Assembly: GCA_000961645.1 (NCBI GenBank)
Contig: LADM01000049.1
Location: 1 to 64,000 of the forward strand
Source: Gammaproteobacteria bacterium BRH_c0
GTDB lineage: Bacteria > Pseudomonadota > Gammaproteobacteria > Pseudomonadales > Porticoccaceae
Reading direction: 5' to 3'
DNA length: 64,000 bases
Shown: positions 37,206 through 46,081 of the stretch, piece after piece
Layout of the letters: each line of letters opens with the position of its first letter
How positions within the stretch are numbered: position 1 is the first letter of the stretch
The notes under the pieces: generated by a model
The model's database searches: none
Told to the model about the DNA's origin: nothing
Seen by the model: the letters and a program-made list of their open reading frames with translations, nothing else
Translations under genes and position numbers: made by a program

Positions 37206-37940
37206 ATGTCAAATCTGAACAATCAGGTCATCATTATTACCGGTGCCAGCAGTGGTATCGGTGAAGCCACTGCGCGCCATCTGGCATCCCTCGGCGCCAA
37301 CGTTGTACTCGCCGCCCGTCGCGGTGATCGCCTCGCCAAACTGGCGGGCGACATTGGCGCCAATGCCACCTGGAAGGAAACCGATGTCACCAAACGTGAT
37401 GATCTGAAGGCTCTTGCCAGCCACGCCCTGGAAAAATTCGGTCGCATCGATGCCCTGGTCAATAACGCCGGGATCATGCCGGTGTCATTGATCGCCAGCG
37501 GGATGGTGGACGACTGGGACAGGATGATCGATATCAATATCAAGGGCGTGTTATACGGCGTGCATGCCGTACTTGGCACCATGCTGGAGCAGGGTAGCGG
37601 CAGCATTATCAATATTGCCTCCACGGCGGCCCACAGTGTCGGCCCCGGTGGCACGGTGTATTCCGCCACCAAAACTGCCGTGCGGATTATTTCCGAAGGG
37701 CTGCGCAAGGAAGTCAGCGGCAAAGTAAGGGTGTGCACCATCTGCCCCGGATTTACCGAGTCGGAACTGTCGCAAAGCGTCAACGATGTAGGCATGAAGC
37801 CCTTTGTTGAGCAGCTGTTTGACCAGATGGCCATGCCAGCTCACGCCATTGCCGAGGCGGTAGCCTACGCACTGCTGCAACCGGCCAATGTGGCGGTCAA
37901 TGAGATAACTGTACGCCCGCTGGCTGCCCAGGATCACTGA
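37206..37940 (+). CDS. Short-chain dehydrogenase/reductase
   Basis: The 244-residue classical SDR has the cofactor motif TGASSGIGEA, structural NNAGIMP, and catalytic Ser (IAST), Tyr and Lys (VYSATKTAV). The AARR segment after the second beta-strand favours NADP(H). As last gene of the operon, it may interconvert the aldehyde made by the LuxC-like enzymes and an alcohol, or act on a ring hydroxyl of the substrate. CAGGAGAG lies before ATG 37206. Confidence 0.93.
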   Translation: MSNLNNQVIIITGASSGIGEATARHLASLGANVVLAARRGDRLAKLAGDIGANATWKETDVTKRDDLKALASHALEKFGRIDALVNNAGIMPVSLIASGMVDDWDRMIDINIKGVLYGVHAVLGTMLEQGSGSIINIASTAAHSVGPGGTVYSATKTAVRIISEGLRKEVSGKVRVCTICPGFTESELSQSVNDVGMKPFVEQLFDQMAMPAHAIAEAVAYALLQPANVAVNEITVRPLAAQDH

Positions 37941-37960
37941 CAGCGGCTACTTCCCACGAT

Positions 37961-37990
37961 AAAAAACGCCCCGGTTGGGGCGTTTTTTTT
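37961..37990 (+). terminator. Rho-independent terminator of the LuxE/LuxC-like operon
   Basis: ACGCCCC-GGTT-GGGGCGT, flanked by six A and eight T, lies 20 bases after the SDR stop. This is a strong, nearly bidirectional terminator that marks the operon end. Confidence 0.95.
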
Positions 37991-38078
37991 ATGCGCTGAA
38001 TGTCGCCCGCGATGTAAAGCATAGTGTGCATAGCCTGAATCCTATATATTTGGCCGCCTTGTCTCAGGTACAACACAG

Positions 38079-38738
38079 GTGAACCATTTACCGCTGGTGA
38101 CGCCAGATCGCCAGCATCATTTCGATACCATCTGCCAGGGACTCCATCAGCGCGGCTGGGCAGTGGTGCCGGACTTCCTTGTTCAGGAACAGTGGCAACC
38201 CCTGCTGTTGCGGGCCAGAGCCATTGACCATTACCAGCTGGCAGGTGTTGGGCGCGGGGACAATCTTCAACACAATGACAGTGTGCGTATCAGCCTGATC
38301 CACTGGCTCAATGACAACCACGCCATCGACCGCAGCTGGCTCTGCGTTATGGAAGAGCTGCGCTTGTGTCTCAATCGCAGCCTGTTTCTTGGCTTGTTTG
38401 AGTTTGAAGCCCATTACGCCTGCTATCCTCCCGGCGCCTTCTACAAGCGCCATCTGGATGCCTTTAAGGGGACCAACAATCGGATTGTGTCCACGGTGTT
38501 CTATCTCAATCCCGACTGGGGCGATGATGATGGAGGCAATCTGGCTATCTATCCCGAGCAAACACATCAAGCCATGGGCGGGGTCATTGAGGTGCAGCCC
38601 AAAGCCGGCACCCTGGTGGTTTTCCTCAGTGAGGATATCCCCCATGAAGTGCTGAAAACCATCAAAACCCGTTACAGCATTGCTGGCTGGTTTCGCATCA
38701 ACCCTTCTATTTTTGGCAATCTGGATCCGCCGGGCTAG
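38079..38738 (+). CDS. 2OG-Fe(II) oxygenase, prolyl-4-hydroxylase-like
   Basis: The 219-residue product has the double-stranded beta-helix iron site: His and Asp in YKRHLDAFKG, second His in EDIPHEVLK, and the 2-oxoglutarate-binding Arg in TRYSIAGWFR. NLAIYPEQ and PKAGTLVVF fit the P4Hc family. It should hydroxylate a protein or small-molecule target using O2 and 2-oxoglutarate. The start is GTG 38079. Substrate unknown. Confidence 0.9.
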   Translation: MNHLPLVTPDRQHHFDTICQGLHQRGWAVVPDFLVQEQWQPLLLRARAIDHYQLAGVGRGDNLQHNDSVRISLIHWLNDNHAIDRSWLCVMEELRLCLNRSLFLGLFEFEAHYACYPPGAFYKRHLDAFKGTNNRIVSTVFYLNPDWGDDDGGNLAIYPEQTHQAMGGVIEVQPKAGTLVVFLSEDIPHEVLKTIKTRYSIAGWFRINPSIFGNLDPPG

Positions 38739-38795
38739 CCGCCAGGCTGGCTGTATAATCCCGTGTCACAACGGCTGAGTGGGAGGCATGGGTTT

Positions 38796-38969
38796 GTGGG
38801 CGACATCATCGCGTTTAAAAAGAAGACACCAAAAGCACGCGGCATGTGCCAGCACGGTTTTCACAAATGGGTGATCTGGAAGGACAAGCAGTTTGATGTA
38901 AAGGCCGGCAAGCTGGTTACGGTGTATCGCTGTGCGCGCTGTGAGGCACAGAAGGTCGTCACCCTATAG
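38796..38969 (+). CDS. Small conserved zinc-ribbon-like protein
   Basis: From GTG 38796, with GGGAGG about 11 bases upstream, the product is 57 residues: GDIIAFKKKTPKARGMCQHG then HKWVIWKDKQ and a C-terminal YRCARCEAQK. The Cys/His in MCQHGFH and the CxxC pair would form one zinc site. The longer frame from 38763 adds a non-conserved-looking N-terminus. Small basic proteins of this type are widespread in gammaproteobacteria without known function. Confidence 0.7.
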   Translation: MGDIIAFKKKTPKARGMCQHGFHKWVIWKDKQFDVKAGKLVTVYRCARCEAQKVVTL

Positions 38970-38990
38970 CGGCAAATCCCTTCGCGGTTG

Positions 38991-40172
38991 TTAGTCACTG
39001 ATATCAGGCAGGCGCAAACGCGCAGTATTGGCTTTGTGTTTGCGCTTGCCGAGGATCTTCTCAAGTTTATTGACAACTTTGCTGGCAGTGAGCCGGTAAC
39101 CGGTTAGCTTGCCTCCGTATACGGCCATGTAGCCACTATTGGCACTGAACTCTTCCACAAACTGTACCTCACGGCTGCGCTTGAATAGCGCTTCATTAGC
39201 CGCCGGCAGCACCCGCAAACCCGCCATACGCTCGCTCACTTGAGGACTGTAGTCCGGGAAATAGTGCTTGAGGGTGCTTAGCAAGTAAGCCTCTTCATCA
39301 GCAGTAACGCTAACCAGATCGGGATCTCCCCTGAACACTGCCTCGGTAGTGCCCAGCAGGGTTTTGCCGCGCCAGGGCAGGGCGAACACTGCTCGCTGGT
39401 CATCGGGGGATTCCAAATAAAAGCAGCTATCGGAAAGGGGCGTGTCCAGCACCAGATGGCTGCCTTGTACCAGTTCAATCTCAAGGGCTGGCGCTTCGGG
39501 CACAAGGCTGGCGGCAATCTGGTTGACCCATGGGCCTGCGGCATTAACCAGTACCCGGCAGCATACTGTGCGAAAGCCCTCCGCCCTTTGCACCGAGATG
39601 TCGTAACCTTCTGCTGTGCGTTTGCCCAGTACCAGTTTGGCTCCGGTAAACAGCTGGGCGCCGAGAGTTTGAGCTGAAGAGGCTACGGCGCGGGTCAGCA
39701 AGCGGTCATCGGTCTGGGCATCGCTGTAGCTGAATACGGCTTGCAACTGCTCCTGCCGCAATCCCGACAAGTTTCGGCAAGAGGCAGTAGCCAGACTTCG
39801 CATGGCGCTAAAGGGATTGCTGAGGCCCAACGCCGCATACAGACCCAACCCGAGGCGCAGTTGCCAGGGCCGGTACAGGGAATCCTTGTAGACAGGGATA
39901 TAAAAGCGGCTGCGATGTATCAGGTGAGGGGCTAATTTCAGCAGAATCTCCCGCTCCCGGAGACTTTCCCGCACCAGTGCGATCTGGCCCTGTTGCAGAT
40001 AACGCAGCCCGCCGTGGATGAGTTTGCTGGATTTGCTGGAGGTGCCCGCAGCGAAATCATCCTTTTCCAGCAGCGCCACAGAATAACCGGCAGCCGCTGT
40101 AGCCTGGGCGATCCCAACGCCGTGGATTCCGCCACCGATCACGGCCACATCAACTATGGGGCTGTCAGCCAC
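38991..40172 (-). CDS. GlpD-like FAD-dependent glycerol-3-phosphate dehydrogenase, short form
   Basis: The 393-residue product has an FAD dinucleotide-binding start (VDVAVIGGGIHGVGIAQATA) and GTSSKSSKLIHGGLRYL, the GlpD/GlpA signature, plus GLRVLPAANE and YMAVYGGKLTGYR near the end. Standard GlpD proteins have about 500 residues; this one ends after the substrate domain and lacks the helical C-terminal domain. With the glycerophosphodiesterase gene two positions away it suggests phospholipid-derived glycerol-3-phosphate use. Electron acceptor unknown. Confidence 0.87.
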   Translation of the reverse strand: MADSPIVDVAVIGGGIHGVGIAQATAAAGYSVALLEKDDFAAGTSSKSSKLIHGGLRYLQQGQIALVRESLREREILLKLAPHLIHRSRFYIPVYKDSLYRPWQLRLGLGLYAALGLSNPFSAMRSLATASCRNLSGLRQEQLQAVFSYSDAQTDDRLLTRAVASSAQTLGAQLFTGAKLVLGKRTAEGYDISVQRAEGFRTVCCRVLVNAAGPWVNQIAASLVPEAPALEIELVQGSHLVLDTPLSDSCFYLESPDDQRAVFALPWRGKTLLGTTEAVFRGDPDLVSVTADEEAYLLSTLKHYFPDYSPQVSERMAGLRVLPAANEALFKRSREVQFVEEFSANSGYMAVYGGKLTGYRLTASKVVNKLEKILGKRKHKANTARLRLPDISD

Positions 40173-40253
40173 TGGGTTCTGGTCCGGGGGAATGGGGGAG
40201 GGTGCCTGCGGAAGTGATACTTCCGCAGGTTATTGCTGGTGTTTTTGGGCGGA

Positions 40254-40736
40254 TCAAAGTTGCTCGAGAATCTTCTCGGCAGTGGATTCCTGTACACCGG
40301 CACCATCGGGCTCAACATTCAGGGCAGTGACCTTGCCGTCTTCAACAATCATGGAGTAGCGCTTGGAACGCGTACCCATGCCAAAACCGCGGGCATCCAG
40401 TTCCAGGCCAATGGCCTGGGTGAATTCGCCAGAGCCATCGGCCAACAATAGCAGATGTTCGGCATTCTGGGTCTTGCCCCAGGCACCCATCACAAACGCA
40501 TCATTGACAGATATGCAGGCGACAGTATCAACGCCCTTGGCCTTGATGTCGTCAACATGGACGACATAACCCGGCATGTGGGTGTTGGAGCAGCCGGGAG
40601 TAAAGGCGCCGGGGACGGCGAACAGTACAACCTTTTTGCCGGCAAAGATTTCATCGGTGGTAATCGGCTTGGGGCCTTCGCTGGTCATGGTGCGCAAGGT
40701 AATGGCGGGAATGGAATCGCCAACTTTGATAGTCAT
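40254..40736 (-). CDS. Peroxiredoxin, Prx5 type
   Basis: From the ATG at 40736 the product is 160 residues. The peroxidatic cysteine lies in PGAFTPGCSNTHMPGY near residue 49; NDAFVMGAWGK and ALNVEPDG follow, all typical of Prx5/redoxin-family thiol peroxidases that reduce H2O2 and organic peroxides. A second cysteine (VACISV) could be resolving. It lies between the GlpD-like and glycerophosphodiesterase genes on the same strand. Confidence 0.93.
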   Translation of the reverse strand: MTIKVGDSIPAITLRTMTSEGPKPITTDEIFAGKKVVLFAVPGAFTPGCSNTHMPGYVVHVDDIKAKGVDTVACISVNDAFVMGAWGKTQNAEHLLLLADGSGEFTQAIGLELDARGFGMGTRSKRYSMIVEDGKVTALNVEPDGAGVQESTAEKILEQL

Positions 40737-40844
40737 GGTTATCTCCGATAGGTTTGAGTATTGATGGTCAGGTGGGCCATCTACGATACCTGAAGGCACA
40801 TTGCGGCTCAATCGTACACAGCACAGAATTCTCCGATATTGGTG

Positions 40845-41585
40845 TTACAGCGCATGACGGCCAAGGCCATCCAGCATGCCGCCAATATCAAAGGTTTCAA
40901 CCATATCCACGCCCCGTGCAAAAAGGCTCGCTGCAACATCAGGATTGTCGACCTCGTAAACCACCAGTTTGCTGGAGAGGTTGCCGAGATCGGCGTCAGC
41001 GGGGATTTTTTCCTGGTCACAAAAAAGAAATTCCACCTCGGTGCTGGCTACCACATCGCTCTCAAGGTCGCTCCACTGCTGGAGTACAAATCCCAGCCGG
41101 GGATAGCTCTTTGAGTGGGCATAAGCAATCACCGCATAATCAAAACTGATCAGCACGGCTTGGGCCTGCACCGGTTGCAGCTGAGACTCGAGGATACTGA
41201 AAGTGTTTTCCAGCCCGGCAAACTGCACAGCGGTACGCTTGATCTCAACAAAAGCTGTTACCTGGGGGTTGGCCTTGAGCAGCGCTACCAGGTCCAGCAG
41301 CATGGCAATGGCTTCTCCCCTGAATTTGTCACCCAGGCGCTGTGGTTCAAAGCAGGAATGCTGTGACAGTTCGGCAAGAGTCAGGTTGCTGAGCAGATTT
41401 TCGACCCCGCTCAGGCGCTTCATGGGCAGGTCGTGATAGAGCACGGGCTGGTAGTCGGCGCTAAACTGAATGTCGGTTTCGATAAAGTGTGCACCCGCCT
41501 CAATGGCCTTGCTGAGTCCCAGCAGGGTATTTTCAGGGTAAAGCTTTTGAAACCCGCGATGGGCTACCAGGCGATCCTTTAGCAT
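40845..41585 (-). CDS. Glycerophosphodiester phosphodiesterase
   Basis: The 246-residue cytoplasmic GDPD-family TIM barrel has LVAHRGFQKLYPENTLLGL with the catalytic His/Arg, HFIETDIQFSAD with metal ligands, and the second catalytic His in LYHDLPMKR. It hydrolyses glycerophosphodiesters to glycerol-3-phosphate and an alcohol, which the nearby GlpD-like enzyme could oxidise. There is no signal peptide, so substrates must be imported or internal. Confidence 0.92.
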   Translation of the reverse strand: MLKDRLVAHRGFQKLYPENTLLGLSKAIEAGAHFIETDIQFSADYQPVLYHDLPMKRLSGVENLLSNLTLAELSQHSCFEPQRLGDKFRGEAIAMLLDLVALLKANPQVTAFVEIKRTAVQFAGLENTFSILESQLQPVQAQAVLISFDYAVIAYAHSKSYPRLGFVLQQWSDLESDVVASTEVEFLFCDQEKIPADADLGNLSSKLVVYEVDNPDVAASLFARGVDMVETFDIGGMLDGLGRHAL

Positions 41586-41756
41586 TGCCGGTCCTGCAAG
41601 GGTGGGGTTTGCTGCAAATATGTCATTAATACGGGGTTTTAAGAGGCGAAAAGCCGGAGTTCAATTACCTTTGTGCAAGTCGTTTGATTTCCTGGCAGCT
41701 GACTATGCCGCTCGGCATGTGGCATGAAACAGGCCCGGGTAACCCGTTGATTTTAT

Positions 41757-41833
41757 TGGTCGGAGAAACAGGATTTGAACCTGCGACCCCTGCCTCCCGA
41801 AGGCAGTGCTCTACCAGTCTGAGCTACTCTCCG
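41757..41833 (-). tRNA. tRNA-Pro (anticodon CGG)
   Basis: Minus-strand cloverleaf: acceptor CGGAGAG pairs with TTCTCCG, the D-arm carries AGCTCAGACTGGTAGAGC, anticodon stem CTGCC/GGCAG has loop TTCGGGA, and the T-arm is CAGGTTCAAATCCTG. The encoded CCA lies at 41757-41759. Anticodon CGG reads CCG (Pro). The gene is alone, with no tandem tRNAs. Confidence 0.96.
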
Positions 41834-41887
41834 ATCTGAGGGCTGGATTATAGCACCGGGTTTCATGCTGTAAATCTGCAGCCAGGG

Positions 41888-42703
41888 TTATTTCTGGAGA
41901 CCTGTACCCTCATGTTGCTGTAGCAGCAGGTCGATTTTCTGTTCGAGCTGATCAAGGCGACGGTCGAGATCGCTGAGGAGACGGTAATTTTCCCTTTCAT
42001 CAACAATCATTTCCTCTTCCTGACGACTGATAAAAAATGCGGCAAGACTGGCGGTGATCATGGCAAACAGTCCCATGCCAAAGAGGATGACAACGCTGGC
42101 AAAGGCCTTACCGACATCGGTGACCGGGACGACATCGCCGTAACCTACTGTTGTGACAGTCACCCAGGCCCACCAGACACCATCCATGGGAGACGTAATT
42201 CCCGGGTCCAGAGCCGACATCATGATCCCTGCCATAAAAATGACAATGGCGCTCGCCAGCAGGGTGGTACCAAGCTGATTGCGCGAGAGAAGATTGCGGA
42301 TTCTGCTGCCCACATGGACGATAAGGGAAAAGATAATCAGCAGTCGCAACAACCGCAAAAAGCCAAAATAGGATTGGACCCCTATCAGCATCGGCAAGCC
42401 CAGAATGATAATGACAAGGTTGAGCCAGTTACCTTTTATATAACGCCACTTGTTGTTCGCCAGCAGTGTTAGGATGCTGGATTCAAGCACGAAAAGGCCC
42501 CACAGAATCAGGTCATAACGATTTGATTGGATAGCAGCCCCTGTCGTGTGACTTTGGCCCCACCAGTTCATCAGTATCCAGAGTGCTGCCATCAGCATGG
42601 GAATTTCAAACAGAATGCCGACACGCTTGGCCAATTCACTCTCGCGGGGATCAACACCTGCGGCACCCGTTAGCTGGCTCAGTTTTGCTATGTGTAAATT
42701 CAT
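41888..42703 (-). CDS. Voltage-gated-type potassium channel
   Basis: The product is about 271 residues from ATG 42703 (GTG 42718 also in frame) with six predicted membrane helices. A basic S4-like segment (FLRLLRLLIIFSLIVHVGSRIRNLL) and pore motif VTVTTVGYGD give K+ selectivity. The C-terminus is a charged coiled coil (LLSDLDRRLDQLEQKIDLLL), probably for tetramer assembly. Role: K+ flux across the inner membrane; gating not deducible. Confidence 0.92.
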   Translation of the reverse strand: MNLHIAKLSQLTGAAGVDPRESELAKRVGILFEIPMLMAALWILMNWWGQSHTTGAAIQSNRYDLILWGLFVLESSILTLLANNKWRYIKGNWLNLVIIILGLPMLIGVQSYFGFLRLLRLLIIFSLIVHVGSRIRNLLSRNQLGTTLLASAIVIFMAGIMMSALDPGITSPMDGVWWAWVTVTTVGYGDVVPVTDVGKAFASVVILFGMGLFAMITASLAAFFISRQEEEMIVDERENYRLLSDLDRRLDQLEQKIDLLLQQHEGTGLQK

Positions 42704-42876
42704 TGCAAGATACCCCACATTCCAAGTGATTCAGTGATGGTGTCGCCCTTGGCTAGGTTGCTATGGCATCAAGGTAGTATGAGATATCCTGAAGGCAACA
42801 GGCAGAGAATAACTATTCTATCAATATAGTTTTATTTATCAAAAGCTTAAAAATACCATTTAAAGTGGAAAGTAAT

Positions 42877-43443
42877 ATGAGTCAGTCGCAGGATCTTGAA
42901 ACGTTGTTTGCCGATGTGCTCGCCAGCCATGAGGGCGGAAACTCAAAGCTGCCGCCGGTGGAGAAGTGGAACCCTGAGCTGAGTGGCGATATCGATATTC
43001 GTATTGCCCGCAGTGGCGAGTGGTATCACGAAGGTGACCTGATCAGGCGTGAAGCCCTGGTGCGCGTTTTTTCCAGCATCTTGAAAAGGGAAGGGGACGA
43101 TTACTTTCTGGTGACCCCGGTAGAAAAATGGCGCATCAGGGTTGATGACGTGCCATTCCAGATTGTCAGCCTGGAAGTGCTTGAGCGCGAGCAGCAACAG
43201 GCGCTGGTGTTCACAACAAGTACAGGCGACCAAGTGGTTGCCGGACCCCGTCATCCCCTGCGGGTTGAAATCGACACTGCAACCGGCGAGCCATCACCCT
43301 ATGTGTTGGTCCGCAACGGCATGGAAGGGTTGATCGCGCGGCCAGTGTTTTATCAGCTGGCCGAACTGGCAACTCGCGGTGAAGATGAAAAAAAGGCTGT
43401 ACACGGGGTGTACAGCCTGGGTTGCTTCTTTGCGCTCGAGTAA
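42877..43443 (+). CDS. DUF1285 family protein
   Basis: The 188-residue product from ATG 42877 has DUF1285 features: PPVEKWNPELSGDIDIRIAR, WYHEGDLIRREALVRVFSSIL and DYFLVTPVEKWRIRVDDVPF. The fold is known structurally in other bacteria as two similar domains, but the function is unknown. It is soluble, with no signal peptide. An in-frame GTG at 42865 is an alternative start. Confidence 0.9.
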   Translation: MSQSQDLETLFADVLASHEGGNSKLPPVEKWNPELSGDIDIRIARSGEWYHEGDLIRREALVRVFSSILKREGDDYFLVTPVEKWRIRVDDVPFQIVSLEVLEREQQQALVFTTSTGDQVVAGPRHPLRVEIDTATGEPSPYVLVRNGMEGLIARPVFYQLAELATRGEDEKKAVHGVYSLGCFFALE

Positions 43444-43469
43444 GCCTGCGCTGATCCCAATTTTGCCGG

Positions 43470-45110
43470 TTACATGTTGGGATAGTTGGGACCGCCGCCA
43501 CCCTCGGGCGCTACCCAGACAATATTCTGGGTAGGATCCTTGATATCACAGGTCTTGCAGTGGACGCAGTTCTGGGCGTTGATCTGGAAGCGTTTGCTGC
43601 CGTCGTTGTTTTCCACCACTTCATATACCCCGGCCGGGCAGTAGCGTTGCGCCGGTTCGTTATAGAGGGGCAAATTGTGGTTGATGGGTATGTCTGCATC
43701 CTTCAGGGTCAGGTGGCAGGGCTGATCCTCTTCGTGGTTTGTATTGGAGATAAACACTGAAGACAGCTTGTCAAAGGTCAGTTTGCCATCTGGCTTGGGG
43801 TAGTCGATGGTTTTGCAGTCCTTGGCTGGTTTCAGGGTGGCATGATCCGGGATGGGGTCTGACAGGGTCCAGGGCAGTTTGCCGTTGAAAATGTTCAGCT
43901 CGATAAAGGCATAGGCAGAGCCAATGATGTTGCCGAACTTGTGCTGTGCCGGACCAAAGTTGCGCTGGGTATGGAGTTCTTTCCAGGCCCAGGATGCCTT
44001 GTAGGCTTCAGCGAAACTGGTGAGATCATCACTGGCGCGGCCTGCGCCAAGCGCTTCGGCCACCACCTCAGCGGCCACCATGCCGGACTTCATGGCGGTA
44101 TGAATGCCCTTGATCTTGGCAAAATTGAGGGTACCTGCGTTGTCGCCGATCAGCAATCCGCCGGGGAAAGACATCTTGGGTTGAGCTTGCAGACCGCCCT
44201 TGACCAGTGCACGAGCGCCGTATGAAACACGCTCGCCGCCTTCCAGGTACTGGCGAATGGTGGGGTGAGTCTTGTAGCGCTGGAATTCATCAAAGGGGCT
44301 GACATGGGGGTTGCTGTAGGACAGGTCGGTAATCAAACCTACCACCACCTGGTTGTCTTCCAGGTGATAGAGGAAGCCACCACCGGCGCAGCCGCTTTCA
44401 GAGAGTGGCCAGCCTGCCGTATGCACCACCAGGCCTTGTTTGTATTTCGCATCAGGAATCTTCCACAACTCTTTGATTCCAATGCCGTAATGCTGCGCTT
44501 CCTTGCCGTCATCAAGGGCAAACTTCTGAATCAGCTGCTTGCCCAGGTGGCCGCGACAGCCCTCTGAAAAGAGGGTGTATTTGGCGTGCAGTTCCATCCC
44601 TGGCATATAGTTGGCGCCAGGCTCACCGCTGTGGGAAACACCCATATCGCCAGTGGCGATACCTTTGACTGAGCCATCTTCATGATAGAGCACTTCCGCA
44701 GCGGCAAAGCCGGGGAAGATTTCAACGCCCAGGGCTTCGGCCTGCTCCGCCAGCCAGCGGCACAGGTTGCCCAGGCTGATGATGTAGTTGCCGTGGTTGT
44801 GCATGGTCTTGGGAACGAACAGGGAGGGCACTTTCATGCCGCCCTTGGCGCTGAACAGGACGTGGATATCATCGCCTTCTACCGGCGTCTTCAGGGGAGC
44901 GTTGCGCTCTTTCCAGTCGGGGAAAAGTTCGTTCAGGGCGGTGGGTTCCAGCACGGCACCGGAGAGGATATGCGCGCCCACTTCCGAGCCTTTCTCCACC
45001 ACACAGACAGATAGCTCGGGGTTGAGCTGACGGAGTCGGCAGGCGGCGGAAAGACCGGATGGCCCTGCACCGATGATGACTACATCGTACTCCATTGATT
45101 CACGTTCCAC
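43470..45110 (-). CDS. Electron transfer flavoprotein-ubiquinone oxidoreductase
   Basis: The 546-residue product has an FAD motif (YDVVIIGAGPSGLSAACRL), GAHILSGAVLEP, membrane-surface ubiquinone segment, and a C-terminal 4Fe-4S domain with Cys ligands in CPAGVYE and NCVHCKTCDIKDP. It passes electrons from ETF to ubiquinone, serving acyl-CoA dehydrogenases such as FadE encoded here. GTG 45110 has GGAGG 5 bases upstream, so it is preferred over ATG 45095. The etfAB genes are not in the window. Confidence 0.96.
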   Translation of the reverse strand: MERESMEYDVVIIGAGPSGLSAACRLRQLNPELSVCVVEKGSEVGAHILSGAVLEPTALNELFPDWKERNAPLKTPVEGDDIHVLFSAKGGMKVPSLFVPKTMHNHGNYIISLGNLCRWLAEQAEALGVEIFPGFAAAEVLYHEDGSVKGIATGDMGVSHSGEPGANYMPGMELHAKYTLFSEGCRGHLGKQLIQKFALDDGKEAQHYGIGIKELWKIPDAKYKQGLVVHTAGWPLSESGCAGGGFLYHLEDNQVVVGLITDLSYSNPHVSPFDEFQRYKTHPTIRQYLEGGERVSYGARALVKGGLQAQPKMSFPGGLLIGDNAGTLNFAKIKGIHTAMKSGMVAAEVVAEALGAGRASDDLTSFAEAYKASWAWKELHTQRNFGPAQHKFGNIIGSAYAFIELNIFNGKLPWTLSDPIPDHATLKPAKDCKTIDYPKPDGKLTFDKLSSVFISNTNHEEDQPCHLTLKDADIPINHNLPLYNEPAQRYCPAGVYEVVENNDGSKRFQINAQNCVHCKTCDIKDPTQNIVWVAPEGGGGPNYPNM

Positions 45111-45312
45111 GACAACCTCCAGGCTCTTGAGTTTTATAACATAGGCTAAAGACTGCGGATTTTAACTGGAATGGGGATGTGATTCTACTTGTGCTGGAGC
45201 TGGTTGTAGCTGACGGGAGGTGGCAAAAACAGTATTCCGTCAAACGGTTGCCCGGAATGTGGTGATTGAAATGCGACCCTGAAGTGGATTTTGAGCCTCT
45301 ACAGGAGCGAGC

Positions 45313-45753
45313 CTAGCGCTCCTTTCTCTCAAGCCTGTAGCGCTCTTTTTTGTCGGCGGGCATCTTTTCCCAACGTTCGCGTATCTGTTCCCTGCGCTCA
45401 GGAGGCATTCGCTCATAGCGCTCTTTTGCCTGGCGAATTCGCTCCTTGTCACGGGCTGGCAGGGATTCATATTTTTCCTTGCGCTGCCTGATCTGCTCCT
45501 GTTCGCGGGAATCCATGTCTTCCCAGCGCTTGCCCTTTGCGGCCAGTTGATAACTCTGGTCTGTGTGGGCTGTGTGGAAAACAGCGCTGCCATAGTAGGG
45601 AGGCACGAGATAGTTATCATCTGGATAGGTTTGTTGACGGTCACCACTTTGAACATAACTTTCTGCGTGGTGCCCACTGCCGGTGGCCGTGTTGGCGCAG
45701 ACGCCGACAGGGAGCAGGGCAACGGCAAGAGTGAGAAGGGCGGTGAGGCGCAT
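45313..45753 (-). CDS. DUF3106-type exported, charged helical protein
   Basis: From the ATG at 45753 the product is 146 residues. A signal peptide (RLTALLTLAVALLPVGVCA) is followed by a linker and a repeated charged helix: WEDMDSREQEQIRQRKEKY, LPARDKERIRQAKERYERM and MPPERREQIRERWEKM, a DUF3106 pattern. It is the third gene of the sigma-factor unit. The repeats suggest a periplasmic chaperone-like or sensor role akin to Spy/CpxP helices, by analogy only. Confidence 0.85.
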   Translation of the reverse strand: MRLTALLTLAVALLPVGVCANTATGSGHHAESYVQSGDRQQTYPDDNYLVPPYYGSAVFHTAHTDQSYQLAAKGKRWEDMDSREQEQIRQRKEKYESLPARDKERIRQAKERYERMPPERREQIRERWEKMPADKKERYRLERKER

Positions 45754-45754
45754 G

Positions 45755-46081
45755 TCAGCTCCGTTTCGCTGCGTCACTTTCAGCGAGCCAATAGAAAAAA
45801 TCGAGATTTTCATAAAACTCGGCATTCTCGGGAGTTAAGCGCTCCATACCTGATTGGCGCTGCTGATTGTCATCCACAGGAGCAACAACCAGTATCAGAG
45901 CGACAACAGAAGCTGTCACCATTCCCAAGGCCGGAACCATAAAGCGCGGCAAATGAAATCGGCGCCGGGCCGACATTGCCTGACGTCTGGCATTGACCAG
46001 CTGCTGGGCGACAGAGTCATCCAGATTGTGCTCAGCTTCTCGCAGTTGTTCGCGCAGAGCCTGTTCAAACGTGTTCATCAT
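45755..46081 (-). CDS. DUF3619-type membrane protein, putative anti-sigma partner
   Basis: The 108-residue product has a cytoplasmic N-terminal helix region (FEQALREQLREAEHNLDDSVAQQLVNARRQA), one transmembrane helix (FMVPALGMVTASVVALILVVA) and a short periplasmic tail. It overlaps the sigma-factor gene by 17 bases and ends one base before the DUF3106 gene. That topology and position fit an anti-sigma factor, though DUF3619 has no proven role I can name. Confidence 0.82.
   Translation of the reverse strand: MMNTFEQALREQLREAEHNLDDSVAQQLVNARRQAMSARRRFHLPRFMVPALGMVTASVVALILVVAPVDDNQQRQSGMERLTPENAEFYENLDFFYWLAESDAAKRS

Noticed and set aside
28071-37940. Operon considered as a bioluminescence (lux) operon
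   Set aside because: No luxA/luxB-like luciferase or luxG/luxD genes are present; only the reductase-type genes are duplicated.
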